Source of the DNA: a virus
IMG/VR virus record: IMGVR_UViG_3300046375_000020
Span: 1 to 35,937 of that record
Length of the DNA stretch: 35,937 nt
Reading direction: 5' to 3' (one strand)
The first letter of the stretch is position 1, and the number at the start of each line of letters is the position of its first letter. The position numbers and the translations under genes are program-made. The notes under the pieces were generated by a model, which saw nothing but the letters and a program-made list of their open reading frames with translations, made no database searches and was not told the DNA's origin. Shown in pieces: positions 30,653 through 35,937 of this stretch.

Positions 30653-30795
30653 AAGGAATTGATTTCTAGAAAAAGCGCGACGGGTAAACCGCGCTAAAGA
30701 GCCGCTGCGGCCTCGGCGCCGAATCCTAGGATGCCGAGCTGGGCCGGCAATGGTATGATAGCGGGCAATGAGTCAAAACGCGCCAGAAACCAATC

Positions 30796-31443
30796 CTAGA
30801 GCCTTCTAAAATCGCCGGCCAATTTATTTTCCAGGTGCCGATAAATATCGGCTTCCTTTTCGCTCACGACCGCGTTCGTTACCGCACCCCCTACCTCGAA
30901 AGCGTTTGTTGCCCGATTAGCGAATTCGGCTAATAAAGTTTGCGGCCAGGCCGGTCGGCCGAACCCGCGGGCCGCGTGCGAATTCTCTTTAATTTTCCCG
31001 GTTTTCGCGGTCCCGAACCCGCGGCCGCCGAAAGCCATCAAAGCTTTATTCCAGCCGGCATACGCGATATAACCGACTGCGTTCAAGCGCCGCTTGATTT
31101 CTTTTTGTGCGGCCTGGCTCATTTGCTGGCCGGCGACACCATGCTGACCGGCTTTACGCCGTTTAGCGTTGACGATCCGGTAAACGAGTTCGGAGGCCTG
31201 GTAAAGGGTTTTCGGCTTTTTCAGAATCCGGCCGCTTTTGCTGGTCGTAACCGTGTAAATGGCTCTAGTGAGCTCGGTTTGGATCCGATGTTTGTCAGCT
31301 TTACGGGTCGCTCGAGCCGATTCAAAGATGATATCCCGGGCCGTAGAATTAATTACTTCGGCTGCGCTCCGGGAAGAAACTGCAATAGCGGCCTTTAAGG
31401 CTCGCTCAAGGCCGCTTAAATCGATTTCGGCCTTAATGTTCAA
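30796..31443 (-). CDS. HK97 gp10-like / minor tail component
   Basis: 215 residues. Opens MNIKAEIDLSGLERALKAAI then AAEVINSTARDIIFESARAT, similar to HK97 gp10-like and minor tail proteins that form a ring at the head-tail joint. Highly basic in the middle (KKPKTLYQASELVYRIVNAK, RKAGQHG). The call is moderate. After its TAG the frame stays open for 33 more codons (to 30694). Confidence 0.6.
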   Translation of the reverse strand: MNIKAEIDLSGLERALKAAIAVSSRSAAEVINSTARDIIFESARATRKADKHRIQTELTRAIYTVTTSKSGRILKKPKTLYQASELVYRIVNAKRRKAGQHGVAGQQMSQAAQKEIKRRLNAVGYIAYAGWNKALMAFGGRGFGTAKTGKIKENSHAARGFGRPAWPQTLLAEFANRATNAFEVGGAVTNAVVSEKEADIYRHLENKLAGDFRRL

Positions 31444-31862
31444 GTCGGTATCGAGATATTCGGCGGGGTCGGGGTCGGTACCTGCACCGCGGCAGCCGGG
31501 ATATCGCCGGGATCGTATCCGGTCGCGTTAACGTTCAACTTGACCAGAGCCGTGTTTTCCATCGCAAAATCGAAATCGTCAATGATCCAGGCGCCGCCCG
31601 CGTTGATGGCAAAATAGGTTGCACTGGCAATCGAGATAATTGAACCGACATCCTTGGCAAAATCGGCATTAAATTCGCCCATGAATGTTCCGGTCCATTT
31701 TGCGCTATGATCGACCCGACCCTGGTAACCGCCCTGGCGTTTGCGGACTTCAATTTTTTCGTTGGCCCGCTTAAGGGTAACCCGATTAACGTTGACCGAA
31801 ATTTCGTCGGCCGGAACGCCCGGGGTATAATCAGTCAAATTCGTCAAAATTGTTGCTGCCAT
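31440..31862 (-). CDS. Major tail tube protein
   Basis: 140 residues: VNRVTLKRANEKIEVRKRQG then AKWTGTFMGEFNADFAKDVG and AGGAWIIDDFDFAMENTALV, a beta-rich body ending with a Pro/Thr tail. Position after the neck genes and before the chaperone suggests the tail tube. The Pro/Thr-rich C-terminus is typical of decoration on siphovirus tubes. No repeated Ig domain. Confidence 0.65.
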   Translation of the reverse strand: MAATILTNLTDYTPGVPADEISVNVNRVTLKRANEKIEVRKRQGGYQGRVDHSAKWTGTFMGEFNADFAKDVGSIISIASATYFAINAGGAWIIDDFDFAMENTALVKLNVNATGYDPGDIPAAAVQVPTPTPPNISIPT

Positions 31863-31878
31863 AAAATCAAATTCTTTG

Positions 31879-32283
31879 CTAGGCGAGTTGCGCTTTAACT
31901 AAAAGTTCCCGCGTATTTTTGCGCCGGTCGCCGAATTGTTGTGAACTGCGCGCGATTCCTTCCCAGGCCAAAAAGGAGAGGCCGGCCGCGGAAATAGCCG
32001 GGTTCGAGCTGTAATCGCCTCCGGGCCCGATCAAAGAATCAATCTCAGTCATCAAGGGATCGGTTTGCGCCATCGCATCCAGGCCGGCAACCGAATTATA
32101 TTCTATCCTGGTCGTGAGATTATAAATCGGGCTCCGGCCGCTGAACCCGGTAATCTCGGAGGAAACGACACAAAAAGGGGCCTCTAAAACCGGTTCGATA
32201 TCTTCGGCCCCGACCAGGACCTTGAGGCCCTGGACAGTTGCCAAGAGTGTGCCGATAGCCTTGTCAACTAAACGATCGATCAT
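31879..32283 (-). CDS. Tail terminator / neck protein
   Basis: 134 residues. Alpha/beta: DRLVDKAIGTLLATVQGLKV then APFCVVSSEITGFSGRSPIY and YNLTTRIEYNSVAG, LSFLAWEGIARSSQQF. The strand-helix-strand pattern and place between connector and tube genes fit the tail terminator of siphoviruses (lambda gpU-like). Confidence 0.55.
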   Translation of the reverse strand: MIDRLVDKAIGTLLATVQGLKVLVGAEDIEPVLEAPFCVVSSEITGFSGRSPIYNLTTRIEYNSVAGLDAMAQTDPLMTEIDSLIGPGGDYSSNPAISAAGLSFLAWEGIARSSQQFGDRRKNTRELLVKAQLA

Positions 32284-32594
32284 GCTTTAGGCTGGATAAG
32301 TTGGACCGTCCAGAATGTGTCGGCATCATTAACGCTAATCACGCGCAATGCTAGCCCGCGGAAAGTCGCCGGCGTATTGGTTAAGGGTGCGTTTGGCAGA
32401 TCTGTTTTAAGAATCGAAACCGTGATATTTTGCGTTTCGCTCGCCCCGCCTGGTTCCCATACTCGATTTCCGCTAATAAGATCCGCGGGCAGACACGCAC
32501 AAGAAATTGAGCCGATTTGGATTGTTTCACCATTGATCGATTGCAAAAGCTGTTGGCCGGCCAGGAACGCGGCCGCTATCTGCGGATTGTTCAC
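32280..32594 (-). CDS. Head-tail connector / head closure-like protein
   Basis: 104 residues: an N-terminal helix (QIAAAFLAGQQLLQSINGET) and a beta-rich body (ISCACLPADLISGNRVWEPG, ITVSILKTDL, ALRVISVNDADTFWTVQLIQ). The pattern and gene position suit a head-closure or stopper protein. ATGA overlaps with both neighbours. Confidence 0.55.
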   Translation of the reverse strand: MNNPQIAAAFLAGQQLLQSINGETIQIGSISCACLPADLISGNRVWEPGGASETQNITVSILKTDLPNAPLTNTPATFRGLALRVISVNDADTFWTVQLIQPKA

Positions 32595-32815
32595 ACGCTG
32601 GTTTCAAATTTTACTTCGGCCGAACTCGCTTTCCATCGGGTCAGCCAAAAAGCATCAATGTTCCGGCAAACCCGAATTTCCCAGAAATCTTTATCTTTGG
32701 CGGATTCAAGGGCCGCTTTGGCCTCGTCGGCATCATAGCCTAAATAAAGCAGTTTCGGGACCGCGCCCGCAGCCTTAAAAGCAAAGGTCGCGGTTAAACG
32801 TCTACTGATAGCCAT
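32591..32815 (-). CDS. Small neck-region protein
   Basis: 74 residues: basic beta start (AISRRLTATFAFKAAGAVPK), a helix, then WEIRVCRNIDAFWLTRWKAS. No family recognised. Between coat-associated and connector genes, so probably structural. A clear Shine-Dalgarno GAAGGAA lies before its ATG. Confidence 0.55.
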   Translation of the reverse strand: MAISRRLTATFAFKAAGAVPKLLYLGYDADEAKAALESAKDKDFWEIRVCRNIDAFWLTRWKASSAEVKFETSV

Positions 32816-32832
32816 AGAAAATTTCCTTCAGT

Positions 32833-33084
32833 TTACGGAGAACTCCAAATAAAGGTTACTGGTCCAATCGCCCTGATCCAAACCGTATTGGCATTGTTAA
32901 CAACCGGAACGCTTAAGGCTCCAAGATCAGGATTGATATGGAAAAAATTGTTTCCCGGAGTTGCCGAATAAGCGATATCAAATCCGCCTCTCTGAAAAAT
33001 TAATTCTTCACAAGCCTGGTTTGGCAATTGTACCCAAGCATTGGCAAGCCCAATGACTTGTGAAATTCCGGCCGCGGTCGCCAT
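32833..33084 (-). CDS. Small head-associated protein, possible decoration protein
   Basis: 83 residues: ISQVIGLANAWVQLPNQACE, then FDIAYSATPGNNFFHINPDL, beta-rich and without long helices. It follows the coat gene with its own AAAGGA Shine-Dalgarno. Size and position resemble capsid decoration or head fibre base proteins, but no specific family is recognised. Confidence 0.5.
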   Translation of the reverse strand: MATAAGISQVIGLANAWVQLPNQACEELIFQRGGFDIAYSATPGNNFFHINPDLGALSVPVVNNANTVWIRAIGPVTFIWSSP

Positions 33085-33100
33085 TCTGATTCCTTTCGCC

Positions 33101-34018
33101 TCAGCTTAGGGTTACCAAAGCCGCGTGCCCGGGAACACCGACCGCAACACCAAAAATCCAGGTTAAAATCATGTCGAGCCGGCCCATCTTAACGTCGTAA
33201 TGGTAACGATACTGAATCGAAAGTCCGGTTTCTTCGTCGGTAACATTTTTGATAATCGCGTTGATCGGGATATCGGCAACAAAGGAGGCCGGATCGCTCG
33301 GAATCCGGGCGGCCATAACCAGGGCGTTTTTGTTGCCGAAAAAGCCGAGGGTGTTCGGCGCATCAGTCGTCAAATCAGCAAACTCATAGATTTTTTCAAA
33401 TCCGCCGATCCCGGTCAAAATACCAAGTTCCTGATCGATCGCATTATCCTCAACATTGATGTAGAACCGGCTGATAATGGTTGGATCCTGCAACAGATAT
33501 TCCATCCCGGTTGAATCCAAGATTCCGAATCGCGGGATTGCCGCGCCGGCCTGTTGCAATTGGAGCCGAGCCGCGGTTAAAACATCCCGGGTAAAATTGG
33601 CCGCAGTCGAAACCGTATGCGTCGGGAAATTAGCCACAATACAAAGAGCCATCAATTTATCGAAAGCATCCTTTCCCAGCGCATAAGCCGCGCCCTCGAT
33701 CTGTTCCTGGACAAGGTTTCGCGGAGTAGAAGCCATTTGATCATCGTAAAAACTTAACGACACATAGCGAAATTGATTGATCGAAACTGGAATATCGGTC
33801 GTCGTCGCTGGAGTGTCCGCATAGCCGGTTGTGTACCCATAAGATCCAACCGCGGGAACGCCGGCGACTCGGGAAATAATCCGAGTGTTCAATCGAACCG
33901 GTTCGTTGCTGAAATCAGTCGCAATCGCGGTCAGCATCGGAAACCGCTTTTTCAAAATTTGGAGGACATCCAAAGTAATAACATCCGGGCTAAGAGTACC
34001 TAAAACGTTTAGAGCCAT
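33101..34018 (-). CDS. Major capsid protein (HK97 fold)
   Basis: 305 residues. N-terminal MALNVLGTLSPDVITLDVLQ with an extended arm, then VRLNTRIISRVAGVPAVGSY, a spine helix (YALGKDAFDKLMALCIVANF), an A-domain segment (IPRFGILDSTGMEYLLQDPT) and a beta-rich end (GLSIQYRYHYDVKMGRLDMI). The order scaffold-coat after an S49 protease supports the HK97-type coat. No long cleavable delta domain, consistent with a separate scaffold. Confidence 0.85.
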   Translation of the reverse strand: MALNVLGTLSPDVITLDVLQILKKRFPMLTAIATDFSNEPVRLNTRIISRVAGVPAVGSYGYTTGYADTPATTTDIPVSINQFRYVSLSFYDDQMASTPRNLVQEQIEGAAYALGKDAFDKLMALCIVANFPTHTVSTAANFTRDVLTAARLQLQQAGAAIPRFGILDSTGMEYLLQDPTIISRFYINVEDNAIDQELGILTGIGGFEKIYEFADLTTDAPNTLGFFGNKNALVMAARIPSDPASFVADIPINAIIKNVTDEETGLSIQYRYHYDVKMGRLDMILTWIFGVAVGVPGHAALVTLS

Positions 34019-34071
34019 AAAGGTTTGTTAGGAGTGAAAAGGGTTAAAGGAATTTTGTCTCGGGGGAGAAA

Positions 34072-34566
34072 TTAATCTTTCTTGGTTTTGCCGTTTGGCC
34101 GGAATAACCGATTGTATTCCTGGTAAAGCCGGCTAAGTTCAGCCGGGTTAGTTTCCTTGGCCATCCTTTGCAAAAATTCGCGCTCGTTGCCGGCCTGCAT
34201 TTTGGCGATTTCGGTCTGGTCAATGGCGATCGGCGCCCCGCCGGAGGCTGCCACCAGTTCCCGGGCATGGAGTTTTGCGCTTTTCTGGTTCTTTTCGAGG
34301 GTATCAACTTTGGTCTGCAGTTCAGAACCCAAATTTGCCAAAGTCACTTTTTCAGCCTTTAGGGCCGAAATTTCCTCGTCTTTCTGGACGATTAACAGCC
34401 TGAAATTCTCGTTCTCGGTTGCCGCAGTACTACCAAAAGCCTTCGCTTCAGCCAAGTCGGCCTCGAGTTCGCCCATACGCCCAAGCTTCTGTTGCGTATC
34501 GGCCAGTTGCGCCGCTAGCGTATCATAAGCGCCGCGGGCCTCGGCCAGGGTTTTAAATTGGTTCAT
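34072..34566 (-). CDS. Capsid scaffold protein
   Basis: 164 residues. A coiled coil runs from about 10 to 105 (AYDTLAAQLADTQQKLGRMG, LKAEKVTLANLGSELQTKVD), then a helical basic end (LSRLYQEYNRLFRPNGKTKK). Composition and position between the S49 protease and coat fit a cleaved scaffold. It is probably removed by the protease encoded just upstream. Confidence 0.75.
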   Translation of the reverse strand: MNQFKTLAEARGAYDTLAAQLADTQQKLGRMGELEADLAEAKAFGSTAATENENFRLLIVQKDEEISALKAEKVTLANLGSELQTKVDTLEKNQKSAKLHARELVAASGGAPIAIDQTEIAKMQAGNEREFLQRMAKETNPAELSRLYQEYNRLFRPNGKTKKD

Positions 34567-34595
34567 TGTTTTTATTAATTAAAGTGAATGGTAAA

Positions 34596-35429
34596 CTAAG
34601 GAATTGCGTTTAAAAGCCACTGGTAAGCGTCGTCATAAGAGCCGATTTGATCGGCCAGGTTCAGATCGATTGCGGTTTTGCCAAAGTATGCGCCGGCCTT
34701 CAATTTGGCGTGATCGAGCTCGCGATAATTGCTGACATGCTCCCGGAAAACCGCGCTCATGGCGTCAACCTGGCCCTGCAAATGCACGCGATCGGTATCG
34801 GTCAGCTCCGGACCCGCCCCTGTACCTTTAAAAGTTTCACCGGCACCGATCACCGGTTCCCAACTAATCCCGAATGCGTCCCAGAGCCTCGTCTGATCGA
34901 TCCAGGGTAAAATCGTCCCGATAGACCCGCTCCAGGCGCTCGGGCTAACGAATTTCCGGTCAACCGAGCTCGAGAGGAAATAGGCCGCGCTCGCATCCAG
35001 GCCGGCCGAGTAGGAAGCCTTCGGCAACTCGAGTTCGGCTATCCTTTGCGCCGTCTCGAGCGCCCCTTGCGCCTCGCCTCCGGGCGAATCAATCTCGAGT
35101 AAAAGCGCTTTCGCACCCTCTTCCTGGCATTGCTCGAGCTCGGCCTGAATATCTTCGTAATCGGTGAATCCAAGAAGTTTCTCGAGCGGTGTCAGGTTAT
35201 TTCCTAAAATCCCGGAAACCGTGATAACTGCGATCCCGTTCGAATCGATCTGGACCGGAGGCCGCTGATTAATGAAAAAGGAAAAGAATTCCCGGGCCTC
35301 GTCCTCCATATCGCTCTGATTTTTGAAATCCAGTTTCTCGAATGCGGCCTTGATACTCTGAAAATAATCGGGCCGGATATACCAGGCTGCATGATGCAAC
35401 TTATAATGGAGTGAGACCAGGGGAAGCAT
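34596..35429 (-). CDS. Capsid maturation protease, S49 (SppA-like) family
   Basis: 277 residues. Ser-Lys dyad: the nucleophile is likely Ser-147 in GLDASAAYFL, and Lys-201 in GETFKGTG is the general base. The oxyanion segment is LLLEIDSPGGEA at about 109-120, and SAWSGSIGTI follows the serine. This is the lambda gpC-like type that cleaves scaffold and portal during head maturation. No signal peptide, as expected for a head protease. Confidence 0.9.
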   Translation of the reverse strand: MLPLVSLHYKLHHAAWYIRPDYFQSIKAAFEKLDFKNQSDMEDEAREFFSFFINQRPPVQIDSNGIAVITVSGILGNNLTPLEKLLGFTDYEDIQAELEQCQEEGAKALLLEIDSPGGEAQGALETAQRIAELELPKASYSAGLDASAAYFLSSSVDRKFVSPSAWSGSIGTILPWIDQTRLWDAFGISWEPVIGAGETFKGTGAGPELTDTDRVHLQGQVDAMSAVFREHVSNYRELDHAKLKAGAYFGKTAIDLNLADQIGSYDDAYQWLLNAIP

Positions 35430-35444
35430 AAGGCGCTCGAAAAT

Positions 35445-35651
35445 TTAGATTCCGGCCGGGTTTTTTGCGGCAATCTGACGGCCGGGAAACAAATTGCTCA
35501 TCAACCATCCGTGGGAATGGGTTGCGTCATTTACGCTGGCAGCCGTCTGACCTTTAACAATGAACCGAGACGGACCGCTAGTGGCAATCGCTGGCGTATT
35601 GCTAGCCATTTGTGATTTGGTTGCAATTAAACCGACGTAATAGCGAGGCAT
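35445..35651 (-). CDS. 68-residue hypothetical head-region protein
   Basis: MPRYYVGLIATKSQMASNTP then FIVKGQTAASVNDATHSHGW. Mixed composition, no known family. Preceded by an AAAGGA Shine-Dalgarno and placed between portal and protease, so probably a head structural or assembly factor. No helix long enough for a coiled coil. Confidence 0.6.
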   Translation of the reverse strand: MPRYYVGLIATKSQMASNTPAIATSGPSRFIVKGQTAASVNDATHSHGWLMSNLFPGRQIAAKNPAGI

Positions 35652-35669
35652 AGATTTTTCCTTTCTCTC

Positions 35670-35937
35670 TCAAGTTTGGTTTTGCTTTTCTAATAAGCTC
35701 TCGTCCGGCTCGGGTGATTCGGTTTTTTCAATTTCGCGATTGCCGGCCTTTGATTGTTCGTCATCGCCTGTGGTTCCTTCGGCCTCGAGCTCGGAATCAG
35801 TTGCAGACGGGCCATCGTTTTGAGGCGTTCCATCATTGACAGGTTCATCGGGCGCTGCGCTGCTTTGAGCGCTCGCGTTCGGCGTAAATTGGAACATGTA
35901 GGAATCGGGTAGAACAATTTTTTCGCCGGTTTCCTCT
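35670..35937 (-). CDS. Portal protein, C-terminal part (right-edge copy)
   Basis: The 3' end of the portal gene, carried over from the left edge. It encodes the acidic tail from EETGEKIVLPDSYMFQF to the stop at 35670. This copy reads NDGPSATD where the left copy reads NDGSSATD, from the single base difference. Together with 1-1620 it makes one gene of about 566 codons. Confidence 0.85.
   Translation of the reverse strand, partial: EETGEKIVLPDSYMFQFTPNASAQSSAAPDEPVNDGTPQNDGPSATDSELEAEGTTGDDEQSKAGNREIEKTESPEPDESLLEKQNQT
35751..35937. repeat. Terminal direct repeat, right copy
   Basis: Right partner of 1-187, with G at 35810 opposite A at 60. A mixed population or sequencing error could explain the difference. 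Confidence 0.95.

Noticed and set aside
1-35937. tRNA or rRNA genes
   Set aside because: No cloverleaf or rRNA segment was noticed; the TTCGAA near 17725 is not in a tRNA context.
1-35937. Abundant GAGCTC sites
   Set aside because: They look frequent, but most lie in Glu-Leu or Leu-Ser codon pairs, so codon usage is the simpler explanation; no count against expectation was made.

Overview
The window is the complete genome of a tailed dsDNA phage, probably a temperate siphovirus, assembled as a linear contig that closes on itself. Bases 1-187 recur at 35751-35937 with a single difference, so the unique circular unit is about 35,750 bp and the portal gene crosses the join. The evidence for this lifestyle is a tyrosine integrase, a GpA-type terminase, a portal, an S49 capsid protease, a scaffold and a coat protein. 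A tail tube gene, a tail assembly chaperone with a frameshift site and a tape measure follow, and there is no sheath gene. The host cannot be read from the sequence. Moderate GC, mixed Shine-Dalgarno use and the flavour of the proteins suggest a free-living Gram-negative, perhaps a Verrucomicrobiota-like bacterium, but this is a weak inference.

Layout. Nearly all genes lie on the minus strand and are read from high to low coordinates. 17607-6671 is the early block: small regulators, VRR-NUC nuclease, Sak4-like ATPase, a conserved recombination-module protein, a DEDDy exonuclease, an SSB-like protein, a primase-helicase, a vWA protein, and a train of small ATGA-coupled genes. 6554-3893 holds the terminase subunits. 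2882-1, continuing at 35937-28366, carries the head and tail morphogenesis genes: connector, HNH endonuclease, portal, protease, scaffold, coat, neck, tail tube, G/GT chaperone and tape measure. 28355-21378 is the distal tail and fibres, and 21378-20118 is lysis. 19501-18275 is the integrase, facing a ribbon-helix-helix gene on the plus strand.

Two islands break this order. At 2949-3896 a plus-strand operon of six tiny coupled genes, including a superinfection-immunity membrane protein and a zinc-ribbon peptide, sits between terminase and portal and is divergent from a ribbon-helix-helix regulator. At 19502-20117 an unusually structured spacer holds a candidate plus-strand small RNA with its own promoter and terminator, and repeats that could be attP arm sites.

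The most unusual signal is a degenerate pentanucleotide array (AGCNN on the minus strand) that fills three consecutive gene junctions in the recombination block (13662-15264). It runs into the 3' end of the Sak4-like gene, where it is translated as a five-residue repeat. Other oddities are a portal gene with no ATG, GTG or TTG start but a perfect Shine-Dalgarno before an ATT codon; an HNH gene split by a 114-bp insert; a GH46-like endolysin fused in frame to a signal peptide plus Ig-like protein; and a shared N-terminal leader on three replication-block proteins.
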